The notes beneath the pieces were generated by a model that searched no databases, was not told the origin of the DNA, and worked only from the letters and a program-made list of their open reading frames with translations. Shown here piece after piece: positions 9,476-17,588 of a stretch of 64,000 bases of DNA. Both the position numbers and the translations under genes were made by a program. Position 1 is the stretch's first letter; each line of letters begins with the position of its first letter. Location of the stretch: NCBI GenBank assembly GCA_002348385.1, contig DEBD01000028.1, forward strand, positions 38,192 through 102,191. Direction: 5' to 3'. Source of the stretch: Gammaproteobacteria bacterium UBA2965 (GTDB lineage: Bacteria > Pseudomonadota > Gammaproteobacteria > Pseudomonadales > Azotimanducaceae).

Positions 9476-9494
9476 TCTTACTCACAAGGGCCCA

Positions 9495-9911
9495 TCAGGG
9501 CGTTGCGAGCCGGGCCCGAGCAGCTCTGTGTTCGGAGGGGTTGAGAATGCCTGCATCTGCGCGCTGGCGACGCTGATCCAGCCTGTCGGTCGTGGACTCG
9601 GTGCGTTTGACCAATCCTAGCCAGGAGCCTAGTTGTTGGAACACGCCGCGGGCGGCAGGCCAGATTTTCGGAAGTAGCCAGCACAGCACCATGATGAAAA
9701 TCGTAAAGGCGACCAAGAATAGCACGGGGTTTATAAGCGCGGACGCCATGATGATCAGGGGGTCCTGCACGATCCGCAGGTTGTCGGGCAGGTTGCTGTA
9801 GCCGACAGATCCGCCGGAACCAAGCATTGCGATGGCAATGTAGAGCTTGATCCCGCTGGCCCAGGCAACGCCTATGGTGAGCGCCAGAGAATGAATAAGT
9901 GATTGATATCA
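9495..9911 (-). pseudogene. decayed DUF4126-type membrane protein gene
   Basis: In frame upstream of an ATG at 9827 the sequence still encodes SLALTIGVAWASGIKLYIAIA, which resembles the N-terminus of DUF4126 membrane proteins. That frame has no ATG, GTG or TTG start before the TGA at 9909-9911; an ATG at 9912 exists but is one base out of frame. After GYSNLPDNLRIVQDPLIIMASA the protein jumps to the family's C-terminal hydrophobic helix (LINPVLFLVAFTIFIMVLCW), so the middle of the usual protein (about 60-80 residues) seems missing. I read this as a frameshifted, internally deleted remnant. An unusual start (ATT near 9896) or a short real gene from ATG 9827 (110 residues) are alternatives. Confidence 0.55.
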
Positions 9912-10035
9912 TTCAACTTTAAGTTAGGCCTGCGAACGTTTCAAAAATCCTAGCGGACCCGTCTGAACGAAGCCTGAAGCGACTCGTGTGGCCCGCGACG
10001 TGCTTGATGGATCGAATCCGGGTACCATGCAATCA

Positions 10036-10122
10036 GCCTAAGGGGTGGTCTAAGCCTGAGACGCCGCATCGTCGGTGGACCCTTTGAACCTGATCCGGTT
10101 AGCACCGGCGTAGGAATAGGAA
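10036..10122 (+). promoter_or_regulatory. TPP (thiamin pyrophosphate) riboswitch aptamer
   Basis: The THI-box core elements appear in the right order: AGGGGTG (10041-10047), CTGAGA (10056-10061), ACCCTTTGAACCTGATC (10079-10095), a variable stem CCGGTTAGCACCGG (10096-10109), then CGTAGGAATAGGAA (10109-10122). CCTA at 10037-10040 can pair with TAGG at 10117-10120 to close P1. TPP riboswitches bind thiamin pyrophosphate and switch off the downstream gene. The regulated gene is the TonB-dependent receptor starting at 10181. Confidence 0.93.
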
Positions 10123-10141
10123 TCTCACCTGACGTCTTCCG

Positions 10142-10176
10142 CTTCGCTCCTAGGCATCTTGTATCAAGGAGTGAAG
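10142..10176 (+). promoter_or_regulatory. Shine-Dalgarno-sequestering hairpin of the TPP riboswitch
   Basis: CTTCGCTCCT (10142-10151) can form ten consecutive pairs, nine Watson-Crick and one G-U, with AGGAGTGAAG (10167-10176) across a 15-base loop. The right arm contains the ribosome binding site AAGGAG (10166-10171) of the receptor gene at 10181. No U-run follows, so control is most simply translational. This is the expected expression platform for a TPP riboswitch in a Gram-negative bacterium. Confidence 0.8.
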
Positions 10177-10180
10177 TCAG

Positions 10181-12295
10181 ATGACCCGTCAGATCGTTTC
10201 CACGATGTTGCTGTTGTTCCCGTTGGCTGTGGCCGCCGCAGAGCCTGGCCAAACCGGCCGGAACGACACCGCGGTGATAGAAGAGATCGTGGTGACCGCC
10301 AATTTTCGTGATGAGCGCCTGGGCCTCGTGCCGTCCAGCGTGAGCGTGGTGTCCGCGGATGCCATTGCCAAACGTGGTGCAACGCATCTGGAAGCGTTGT
10401 TTAACATGACGCCCAACGTCAACTACGCATCCGGTGCGTCGCGCGGCCGCTTTTTCCAGATACGCGGTGTGGGTGAACGCAGCCAGTTCAAGGATCCCCT
10501 TGACCCGTCCGTGGGCCTGATTGTGGACGGGATAGACCTGAGCGGTATCGGCCTGGCGGGGACGCTGTTTGACGTGGCGCAGGTGGAGATTCTCCGGGGG
10601 CCCCAGGGCACGACGTTCGGCTCCAGTGCCATGGGCGGCCTCGTGCTCATGCGTTCGCAGGCACCGGGCGATACCTTCGAAGGCAAGGTGTCATCGGGAG
10701 TTGCCAACTACGGGCGCTGGCATGTGGGTGCGGCGCTGGGCGGGCCATTGAGCGATACGGTGTCTGCGCGCTTGTCGGTACACCAGTTCCAGGGTGACGG
10801 CTATATCAAAAACGACTTCCTGGGCGCGGACGACACCAACAACTTCGACGAGCTGACGCTTCGGGGCAGGTTGCGCTGGCAGCCGCGCGAGGACACCACG
10901 GTGGACGTAGGCGTATTGCATGTCGACGCAGATAATGGCTACGACGCGTTCTCCCTGGAGAATACGCGCATCACCGGGTCTGACGAGCCGGGCCACGACC
11001 GTCAGGAAACCACGGCGTTCTCCGCCCAGGCCTCCTATGCCGGCTTCGAACGGTTTGTTGTGGAGGCCAGCGCCTTTTTCGAGCAGAGCGATCTTGCCTA
11101 CGGGTTTGATTGGGATTGGTCGTACCTCGACCTGGTTGGCTGGCAGGGTGGCGAGGACAACGTGCGTGATCGCGACAGCTTCGGAGTGGATCTGCGTCTG
11201 ATCTCTACCGGTGATGGCGTAGGCTGGGTTGTGGGCGCGTACGCGTACCGGCGCGACGTGCGTTTAGACTACTCGGATCGCTGCATTCCGTGTGGGGGCG
11301 CCTCGTTTTTCTCCAGTGATTTCGAGACGCAACGCTTTGCGCTCTACGGCGAGATTGACCTGGCGTTGGGCGAGCGGCTGCGGCTGTCGATTGGTGCGCG
11401 GGTGGAGACCTACGACGACGGCTATTCGGACAGCGCGGGTGTGATGGCGGATCCTGACGACACCATGTGGGGCGTTGCCGCGAATCTGCAATACCTGATT
11501 TCTGATACGTTGCTGGCGTATGCGGCGTTCGATCGTGGATACAAAACCGGCGGGGTAAACGGTCAGGCAGTGGCTGCCGCGGACCCGGCCGTCGATCCGG
11601 TTATAGCCGCGTTCCTTGATGAGCGGTTGGCCTTCGAGGCGGAGACCCTGCTCAGCTACGAGCTGGGGCTGAAGGGGAGCTTCCTGGAGGACCGCATGAC
11701 CATCAACGTTTCCGCTTTCTTCATGCAGCGCGACGACATGCAGGCCAACTCCTGGGTGCTGTTTCCGCCGGCAAACTGGCGCTCCTACATCGACAACGTG
11801 GACCAGGGAGAAAACTGGGGGTTGGAACTGGAGCTCGGCTGGCGGCCTACGGATGCGCTGCAGCTGAAGCTGGGGTTGGGTCTGCTGGATACCGAACTGG
11901 GCGAGCTGATCGTGCAGGACGTGGACACTGGGGATGCGCTGGTTCAGGAGGGTCGCTCCCAGGCCCATGCGCCTGATTATCAACTGTACCTGAGTGCGGA
12001 ATACCGCTTCGGCCAGAATTACTTCGTTGGCGCTGAGTTTGAGGCGAAAGACTCGTTTTACTTTTCCAATAGCCACGACATCGCATCAGGCGCCCAGGAG
12101 TTGGTGCACGCTTCGCTGGGCTATCGCGGGCAGAGCTTCGATGTCACGTTGTGGGGCAGAAACCTGCTGGACCGCGACTATGCGGTGCGTGGGTTCTATT
12201 TCGCGAACAACCCGCTCAACGGATGGATCACCGAGTCGTATCGGCAGCTAGGCGAACCGCGCACTTATGGTGTGACGGCTCAGTATCACTTCTAG
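10181..12295 (+). CDS. TonB-dependent outer-membrane receptor, predicted thiamin uptake
   Basis: A 704-residue outer-membrane receptor. It has an N-terminal signal peptide (hydrophobic core LLLFPLAVAAA), a TonB-box-like EEIVVTAN at about 31-38, a plug domain ending around residue 160 (RGPQGTTFGSSAMGG), and a C-terminal beta-barrel ending in aromatic residues (TYGVTAQYHF). The start ATG follows AAGGAG by nine bases. The upstream TPP riboswitch predicts that it imports thiamin or a related precursor under thiamin starvation. TonB-dependent receptors under TPP riboswitches were predicted from comparative genomics in several proteobacteria. No inner-membrane thiamin transporter lies next to it. 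Confidence 0.88.
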   Translation: MTRQIVSTMLLLFPLAVAAAEPGQTGRNDTAVIEEIVVTANFRDERLGLVPSSVSVVSADAIAKRGATHLEALFNMTPNVNYASGASRGRFFQIRGVGERSQFKDPLDPSVGLIVDGIDLSGIGLAGTLFDVAQVEILRGPQGTTFGSSAMGGLVLMRSQAPGDTFEGKVSSGVANYGRWHVGAALGGPLSDTVSARLSVHQFQGDGYIKNDFLGADDTNNFDELTLRGRLRWQPREDTTVDVGVLHVDADNGYDAFSLENTRITGSDEPGHDRQETTAFSAQASYAGFERFVVEASAFFEQSDLAYGFDWDWSYLDLVGWQGGEDNVRDRDSFGVDLRLISTGDGVGWVVGAYAYRRDVRLDYSDRCIPCGGASFFSSDFETQRFALYGEIDLALGERLRLSIGARVETYDDGYSDSAGVMADPDDTMWGVAANLQYLISDTLLAYAAFDRGYKTGGVNGQAVAAADPAVDPVIAAFLDERLAFEAETLLSYELGLKGSFLEDRMTINVSAFFMQRDDMQANSWVLFPPANWRSYIDNVDQGENWGLELELGWRPTDALQLKLGLGLLDTELGELIVQDVDTGDALVQEGRSQAHAPDYQLYLSAEYRFGQNYFVGAEFEAKDSFYFSNSHDIASGAQELVHASLGYRGQSFDVTLWGRNLLDRDYAVRGFYFANNPLNGWITESYRQLGEPRTYGVTAQYHF

Positions 12296-13008
12296 CGCGG
12301 GGCTCCGGCACCTTGGGCGTCGGGGCTTTCCGCACCTGCCAGTACCATGGCGATGAGCTGATCGGCCACGTCAAGAGACGCCCTGCGGCCCACGTTCATG
12401 TTGATCTTGTATTTCTCGGCGACCACAAGGCTCGGCACGCTGTTAATGCCCACGTCACGCATTCGGCGATCGGCGTCGCGGGTGGCGCGCACCACGTCTG
12501 GTGATGTGAAGGCCGCCAGGAACTCTTCTGCCGTGGTGCCGTTGCCATCGACGAAATCTGCCACCATCTCAGCGCTGCGGAACACGCGGCCGTTGTCGTG
12601 GATGGCACGGAACAGGCGGTCGTGGTTGGCCTCCAGCGCGCCCAGCTGCTCCAGCGCGTAGTAGCTCTGGGCGAGGAGGCCCCACAGCGCATCGAACAGG
12701 GCTGGCGAGCGCACCAAGCGCACGCCATCTGGCAGATCCTCGCTCCACGCGTGCACTAACGGTTCGAAGTTGCTGCAATGCACACAGGCGTAGGAAAAAT
12801 ACTCGTGCACCACGATGTCTTCTCCCGCCCGGCGCCGTGGTGGATTCTCGATGAGTGTGTAGTGCTCGTTGGCGGCGACTCCTGATCCTGATGGCCCACT
12901 CAAGCTGTAATACGCCCCGTAGGCGATGACCGCGACGATGACGACGGCCACCGAGCCGAGAATGATCGCGCGTGTGCGCTGGACTTGCTGGTTGGTACGA
13001 GTGGGCAT
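12292..13008 (-). CDS. DsbA-like thiol:disulfide interchange protein, membrane-anchored
   Basis: 238 residues from ATG 13008, which has AAGGAG just upstream; the longer open frame to 13101 lacks family sequence. A single hydrophobic segment at about residues 14-36 would export or anchor the protein. The thioredoxin-fold domain has the redox motif C75-V-H-C78 in FSYACVHCSNFEP and a cis-proline region in NSVPSLVV. The CVHC pair differs from the CPHC of E. coli DsbA. It should act on periplasmic thiols. Its stop codon overlaps that of the convergent receptor gene in a shared CTAG. Confidence 0.85.
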   Translation of the reverse strand: MPTRTNQQVQRTRAIILGSVAVVIVAVIAYGAYYSLSGPSGSGVAANEHYTLIENPPRRRAGEDIVVHEYFSYACVHCSNFEPLVHAWSEDLPDGVRLVRSPALFDALWGLLAQSYYALEQLGALEANHDRLFRAIHDNGRVFRSAEMVADFVDGNGTTAEEFLAAFTSPDVVRATRDADRRMRDVGINSVPSLVVAEKYKINMNVGRRASLDVADQLIAMVLAGAESPDAQGAGAPR

Positions 13009-13099
13009 GCCAATCTCCTTGGAGCGTTGGATGCAGAGTCTACTCGGCATGGCTTGGGGCGCAAAAGGCCCGGCGCAGACTGTGGCATACTCCCGCGCC

Positions 13100-13354
13100 A
13101 TGGAGCGCTATCAGCTGTTTGGGTACAACGCCTGTCCTTTCTGCTATCGGGTGCGTCGCTTTCTCGACTCGGCTGGCATCGAGATACAGTTGCGCGACAC
13201 CATGCGGGACCGGGACGCCCACGCGGAGTTGGTAGCGGGGGGAGGGCGCAGCACGGTGCCCTGCCTGCGCATCGAGCGGGAAGACGGGGTTCATTGGCTC
13301 TACGAAAGCGCCGACATCATCGACTATCTTGGCGAGCGCTACGGCATCGCTTGA
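13100..13354 (+). CDS. glutaredoxin-like / GST N-terminal-domain protein
   Basis: A short 84-residue protein beginning MERYQLFGYNACPFCYRVRR, with a CPFC thiol pair at residues 12-15 and the thioredoxin-fold features STVPCLRI (cis-proline) and YESADIIDYL (glutathione-binding Ser/Asp region). It corresponds to a stand-alone N-terminal glutathione S-transferase/glutaredoxin domain, likely reducing disulfides or mixed glutathione disulfides in the cytoplasm. ATG 13100 is chosen because family similarity starts there; the open frame upstream runs antisense to the DsbA gene. It is divergent from dsbA with only 91 bases between starts. Confidence 0.8.
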   Translation: MERYQLFGYNACPFCYRVRRFLDSAGIEIQLRDTMRDRDAHAELVAGGGRSTVPCLRIEREDGVHWLYESADIIDYLGERYGIA

Positions 13355-13413
13355 GATTTCCGCCCGCCTGACGCGCCGCTCTTGTGGCGAGGGGGCTATT
13401 GAAAGGAGGACAC

Positions 13414-14418
13414 GTGGCATTAAAGAAGCGAATCGCGGTAACTCTGCCTGCAGGACACCGCGTGGCAGACACCATCGCGCGGATGCAGTGGGCGGAAGCC
13501 AACGGATACGACGACGCCTGGTTCGGTGACTCCGGCGCGCCGGATTCCCTGACCAGTGCTGCCGCGGCCGCCCATGCCGTGGAGCGTTTGCGTGTGGGGG
13601 TGGCAGCAACGCCTGTTTACACACGATCTCCGTCGATTCTGGCGGCCACCGCCCACGTTCTGGCTCAGGTTCTGCCGGGGCGGTTCGTCATGGGATTGGG
13701 TTCTTCCAGTCAGACCATGATGGGCCAGTGGAACGGGCTGGCTCTGGAGAAACCGGTCACCCGGGTGACCGAGACTGCACAATTGGTTCGGACCATGCTC
13801 AGCGCTGAAAAAACCAACTTCGACGGCGCGACGCTGTCCAGTCACGGCTACCGCCAGGCACCGCTGGATCAGCCGCCGCCCATATACATTGCGGCGTTGC
13901 GACCGAAAATGATCGAAGCGGCGGCGCAGGTGGGTGACGGTGTAATCTTCAACCTGTGGCCTAAATCCGTACTGCCCAAGATGATGGAGCATGTGAAGAT
14001 CGGCGCGGAGCGCGCTGGCAAGGACTGGCAGGAAGTGGAGGTGGTGAATCGCGCCATGGTGCTGTGCACGGACGACATCGAGCTCGGCCGCAGCTTGTTT
14101 CGCGCGAACTTCGCCCCCTACTACGCCACGCCGGTGTACAACAGCTTTCTGGCCTGGGCCGGGTACGATGGCGCGGCGGACACGATCACCGAAGGCTGGG
14201 CGCAGAAAGACCGCACCAAGACCACGGGCGCGCTGAGCAATGAGCTCATCGAGGAGGTGGCCATCATCGGCAACGAGGATCAGATCAGGCAGCGCATCGC
14301 CGAAGACGCAGCGGGTGGCATTCACACCCATATCATTGCGCCGTTCCTCGGTTCGCCCGATGAGCTGGTGGCGCGCACCTTTGAGGCCTTTACGCCCGAT
14401 CAGTTTCAGCTGCCCTAG
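13414..14418 (+). CDS. LLM-class flavin/F420-dependent oxidoreductase (1 of 6)
   Basis: A 334-residue luciferase-like (bacterial luciferase/methylene-H4MPT reductase) TIM barrel. GTG 13414 is the start: AAAGGAGG (13402-13409) lies four bases upstream. Family features include the N-terminal strand IAVTLPAGH, the helix ARMQWAEANGYDDAWFGDSG, RVGVAATPVYTRSPSILA with the ring of barrel residues, GRFVMGLGSSS, and PPIYIAALRPKMIEAAAQVGDG (quoted by its ends PPIYIA and VGDG). The F420 operon 15-20 kb away makes F420 the likely cofactor, though FMN cannot be excluded. First of four LLM genes within 5.3 kb; substrate unknown. Confidence 0.82.
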   Translation: MALKKRIAVTLPAGHRVADTIARMQWAEANGYDDAWFGDSGAPDSLTSAAAAAHAVERLRVGVAATPVYTRSPSILAATAHVLAQVLPGRFVMGLGSSSQTMMGQWNGLALEKPVTRVTETAQLVRTMLSAEKTNFDGATLSSHGYRQAPLDQPPPIYIAALRPKMIEAAAQVGDGVIFNLWPKSVLPKMMEHVKIGAERAGKDWQEVEVVNRAMVLCTDDIELGRSLFRANFAPYYATPVYNSFLAWAGYDGAADTITEGWAQKDRTKTTGALSNELIEEVAIIGNEDQIRQRIAEDAAGGIHTHIIAPFLGSPDELVARTFEAFTPDQFQLP

Positions 14419-14493
14419 CGGAAGCAGTCTTGCTGGCTGCTCGATAGACAAACGAACCACAAACAGACACCGAAAACATAGGGACGACGAATC

Positions 14494-15501
14494 ATGAAAG
14501 TAGATGGTGGAGTTGGCTGGGAGCTCGATAAGGTTGCCGATCAGGCACGCGACCTAGAGGAACTGGGGTATTCAGGGATCATGACGGCGGAGACCAGTCA
14601 CGATCCGTTCTTTCCCTTGTTACTTTCGGCTCAGGCCACCTCCCACGTGGAGCTGATGACGTCCATAGCCGTCGCGTTTGCGCGCACGCCCATGATTCTG
14701 GCGAATATCGGTCACGATCTGAACGTGGCATCGAAGGGCCGCTTCATTCTCGGCCTCGGCTCTCAGATTCGCGCTCACATCACCAAGCGGTTCAGCATGC
14801 CCTGGTCCCATCCGGCAGACCGCATGCGCGAGTTCATTCTTGCCATGCGAGCCATTTGGGCTAACTGGCACGAGGGCGAGTCGCTGGAATTCGTGGGCAA
14901 GTATTACACCCACTCCCTCATGACGCCTTTTTTTACGCCCACCGACACCGAGTACGGCGCGCCGCGGGTTTTTCTGGCAGCGGTAGGGCCCCGCATGACG
15001 GAAGTTGCCGGAGAGGTCGCCGACGGCGTCATCATTCACGCCTTCTCGACCGAAAAATACATTCGTGAGACCACGCTGCCCGCGCTGGAGCGTGGCTTCG
15101 CGAAGGCAGGCAAGCGGCGGGAGGATTTCGAGATCAGCTATCCGGTATTCGTCGTCACCGGTAAGAACGAAGAAGAGTTGGAGCAGGCCAAGGGCGCCAC
15201 TCGTCAGCAGATCGCCTTCTACGGTTCGACGCCGGCCTACAAGCCCGTGTTGGATAGCCTGGATGCCGGCGAGCTGCAGGGGGACCTGAACGCCATGTCC
15301 AAACAGGGCCGCTGGGTGGAGATGGGCCAGCTGATCACCGATGATTTGCTGGATGCTTTTGCCGTGGTAGGCGAGCCCAAGGAGATTGCTGGCCAGATCC
15401 TCAGCCGCTACGGAGACGTGATCGACCGGACCTCGGCGGCCTATGCCAATCTGTCCAGGCCGGATCGTCAGGAGATCATTGGCCAACTCACGGCTGGATA
15501 A
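14494..15501 (+). CDS. LLM-class F420-dependent oxidoreductase, MSMEG_2256-like (2 of 6)
   Basis: A 335-residue luciferase-like enzyme. It opens with MKVDGGVGWELDKVADQARD and has GYSGIMTAETSHDPFFPLLL, SIAVAFARTPMILA and GRFILGLGSQIRAHI, a pattern I associate with the mycobacterial MSMEG_2256-type subfamily of F420-dependent LLM enzymes. It lies 75 bases after another LLM gene on the same strand, so the two are probably cotranscribed. A divergence of the two paralogues (short conserved cores only) suggests different substrates. Subfamily assignment is from memory of the motif pattern, not from a search. Confidence 0.82.
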   Translation: MKVDGGVGWELDKVADQARDLEELGYSGIMTAETSHDPFFPLLLSAQATSHVELMTSIAVAFARTPMILANIGHDLNVASKGRFILGLGSQIRAHITKRFSMPWSHPADRMREFILAMRAIWANWHEGESLEFVGKYYTHSLMTPFFTPTDTEYGAPRVFLAAVGPRMTEVAGEVADGVIIHAFSTEKYIRETTLPALERGFAKAGKRREDFEISYPVFVVTGKNEEELEQAKGATRQQIAFYGSTPAYKPVLDSLDAGELQGDLNAMSKQGRWVEMGQLITDDLLDAFAVVGEPKEIAGQILSRYGDVIDRTSAAYANLSRPDRQEIIGQLTAG

Positions 15502-15731
15502 AACGCACACCGAGAACTTTTTCGAATAGGAAAGTCTAAAGATCGGCGTGTAAGCGAAGTCGCATTCCTATTAGTAGGGGGTTATAGTTTGTGAGCACGT
15601 CACCTGAGGGGATTTTCAAGATCCCAACATTCTGCGAAAAGCTGCATATTTATTGTGTGCAGCGTGCTCAGTAGAATTTCCGGCGACGGGTCGCGTCACA
15701 ACCGCGCTGGCCCTAACAGGAGTTGGACCGG
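15502..15731 (+). other. intergenic region with an AATAGGAA inverted repeat
   Basis: This 230-base AT-richer gap separates the LLM gene from the lytic transglycosylase. AATAGGAA (15525-15532) and TTCCTATT (15565-15572) are exact 8-base inverted repeats 32 bases apart, a layout compatible with a dimeric regulator site or a loose hairpin. Further AT-rich stretches around 15580-15660 could hold a promoter for the next gene, but no clear -35/-10 pair stands out. Confidence 0.4.
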
Positions 15732-16388
15732 GTGCTGGATCTGAACGCAAAATTCGACAAAAACGCCGTGCATTTCGCCGCCAGTTGGCGCGAGTTGCCC
15801 CGCTGGACCCGCATTTTGGTCAAGTTACATTCGTTGTTGCTCGTCGTTGTGGGCCTGTCCCATGGCGTGAACCAGAATGTGGTCCTGCACCAGGGATACG
15901 AAACCAGCGCATTTGCCGTACCGGCATCCAGCCATCAGCGGGTTCCCTGGCAAACGGAGGTGGATGCATTCGGCCGAAAAATGGCCCGCGCGTTTCAGGT
16001 TCGAGAGACCACGGCGAATGAGTTTGCGGGCTGGATCCTGGAAGCCTCGCGGCGCCAGGACCTGGAACCCGAGCTGCTTGCCAGCCTGGTGCTTACCGAG
16101 AGCTCTTTTCGCAAGTACGCGCGCTCGTCCGCAGGTGCGGTGGGTCCTGCGCAGGTCCGCCCCGAGTACTGGCGGTCGTTCTGTGGCGTCAAGGATCTCA
16201 GCGACCCTGCCGAGAATATTTACTGCGGCGCTCAGATTCTGGCCTACAAGGCCGACCGATGCGGCGGGGAAAAGTGCGCGCTGGGTGCCTACAACATCGG
16301 CTTCAACAGCCAACGGCATCACGCGGCGCGGCGTTATGTGGCCAAGGTGGACCACTACCGGGACCAGTTGAGGAACTACCCGCTCTAG
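15732..16388 (+). CDS. lytic murein transglycosylase (SLT domain)
   Basis: A 218-residue cell-wall lytic transglycosylase. Near the N-terminus a hydrophobic stretch (VKLHSLLLVVVGLSHG) could be a signal or anchor. The C-terminal Slt70-type catalytic domain has the catalytic glutamate in LVLTESSFRK, GAVGPAQVRPEYW, ALGAYNIGFN and RRYVAKVDHYRD. GTG 15732 is preferred, since AGGAG (15718-15722) sits nine bases upstream; TTG 15723 in the same frame abuts that site. It would cleave the glycan backbone of peptidoglycan to form 1,6-anhydro ends. It sits alone between oxidoreductase genes, 48 bases before the next one. Confidence 0.82.
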   Translation: MLDLNAKFDKNAVHFAASWRELPRWTRILVKLHSLLLVVVGLSHGVNQNVVLHQGYETSAFAVPASSHQRVPWQTEVDAFGRKMARAFQVRETTANEFAGWILEASRRQDLEPELLASLVLTESSFRKYARSSAGAVGPAQVRPEYWRSFCGVKDLSDPAENIYCGAQILAYKADRCGGEKCALGAYNIGFNSQRHHAARRYVAKVDHYRDQLRNYPL

Positions 16389-16436
16389 CCTCGTCTTTCG
16401 GCGCCGACTGGCGCAACCCATCAAGCGGAGACTTCC

Positions 16437-17309
16437 ATGACGGACTTTGGCGTGCTGATCTTTGCCACCGACTATTCCATCACACCAGCCAACCTGGCGC
16501 AGGCTGCCGAGGCGCGCGGGTTTGAATCCCTGTTCGTCCCCGAGCACACGCACATTCCCGCATCCCGTTTGACACCCTGGCCGGGTGGCAGGGATCTGCC
16601 GACGGAGTATTGGCACACGCAAGACCCCTTTGTTGGTCTGGCTACCGCGGCGGCAGTCACAGACTCTATTAAGCTCGGCACCGGTATTGCGTTGATTACC
16701 GAGCGGGATCCGATCCTGATGGCCAAACAGGTGGCCACGTTGGATTTCTTGTCAAACGGCAGGGTGCTGCTGGGCGTGGGCGCTGGCTGGAACGTGGAGG
16801 AGATGGCCAACCACGGTGTTGCGTTTGGCGAGCGCTGGAGCGTGCTGCGCGAACGCGTGCTGGCCATGCAGCAGATATGGACACAGGAGGAGGCCGAGTA
16901 CCACGGCGAGCACGTAGATTTCGATCCGATCTGGTCGTATCCGAAACCGGTTCAACCTGGCGGGCCCAAGATTCTGCTCGGCGCGTCGTCGCGGTGGACG
17001 TTTCCGCGCATCGTGGAATACGGGCACGGGTGGTTTCCGATCCACCAGGATCCCGGCCGGGCGGCTGCCCAGGGGGCCGTGGATTATGCGGCCGGCATTG
17101 CCGAGCTCAAGCGGCTTTGGGTTGAGGCTGGGCGCGAAGGGGAACCGGACTGCACCATTTTTGGGGTTGGCCCCAATCCGGGTCGGGTGGAGGAGTTGAT
17201 CGAAATGGGATTCAATCGTGTGGTGTTCGGGCTGCCTTCCGCGGATGCCGACGCGGTAGTACCCATGCTGGACCGCTACGCTGAGATTGGTCACGGCTTT
17301 AACGCCTGA
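16437..17309 (+). CDS. LLM-class F420-dependent oxidoreductase (3 of 6)
   Basis: A 290-residue luciferase-like enzyme. It begins MTDFGVLIFATDYSITPANL and shows the Rv2161c-type pattern: ARGFESLFVPEHTHIP, TDSIKLGTGIALITERDPI, LDFLSNGRVLLGVGAGWNVEEMANHG (given by its ends) and WSYPKPVQPGGPKILLG. The VPEHTHIP segment and length near 290 match the F420-dependent subfamily with that arrangement. It is a likely hydride-transfer enzyme using reduced or oxidised F420. ATG follows AAGCGGAG weakly. A region of inverted repeats and a strong terminator follow it. Confidence 0.83.
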   Translation: MTDFGVLIFATDYSITPANLAQAAEARGFESLFVPEHTHIPASRLTPWPGGRDLPTEYWHTQDPFVGLATAAAVTDSIKLGTGIALITERDPILMAKQVATLDFLSNGRVLLGVGAGWNVEEMANHGVAFGERWSVLRERVLAMQQIWTQEEAEYHGEHVDFDPIWSYPKPVQPGGPKILLGASSRWTFPRIVEYGHGWFPIHQDPGRAAAQGAVDYAAGIAELKRLWVEAGREGEPDCTIFGVGPNPGRVEELIEMGFNRVVFGLPSADADAVVPMLDRYAEIGHGFNA

Positions 17310-17318
17310 GCTTTAACA

Positions 17319-17362
17319 CCCTGAACGGACGCTACCGGTAGGTGTTCAGTTTGCGTTCAGGG
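17319..17362 (+). repeat. nested inverted repeats downstream of an LLM gene
   Basis: CCCTGAACG (17319-17327) is exactly inverted as CGTTCAGGG (17354-17362), and between them lies the 10-base palindrome CTACCGGTAG (17332-17341) followed by GGTGTTCAG. The whole can fold as a long stem with an internal cruciform. No T-run follows. It may be a transcript-end hairpin, a regulator site, or the 5' part of a small RNA ending at the terminator near 17540. Confidence 0.5.
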
Positions 17363-17511
17363 GGTGGGCCTTAACCTGCCAAGCAACGGTCGAGATCAAT
17401 CTGAGTTTGGGTGTTGTTGGAAGTATCCAACTGAGGTGGCCTTGATCGAGTTCGCTACGGCGTTCCCCATGCGGGCTCATGCTCCCTCCCGTTCCTGCCG
17501 ACAGCGAGCGG

Positions 17512-17543
17512 CCCCGGGCGTCCCAGCCCGGGGTTTTTCTTTT
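17512..17543 (+). terminator. strong intrinsic terminator
   Basis: CCCCGGGC (17512-17519) pairs perfectly with GCCCGGGG (17526-17533) over a 6-base loop, followed at once by TTTTTCTTTT. It ends plus-strand transcripts about 200 bases after the LLM gene at 16437-17309 and 46 bases before the next gene. The long distance from the upstream stop leaves room for a small RNA in 17310-17543. Confidence 0.88.
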
Positions 17544-17588
17544 GTGCGGTTTGGAACATGATCGCGTGCCACGCACTTGGGGAGCGGC

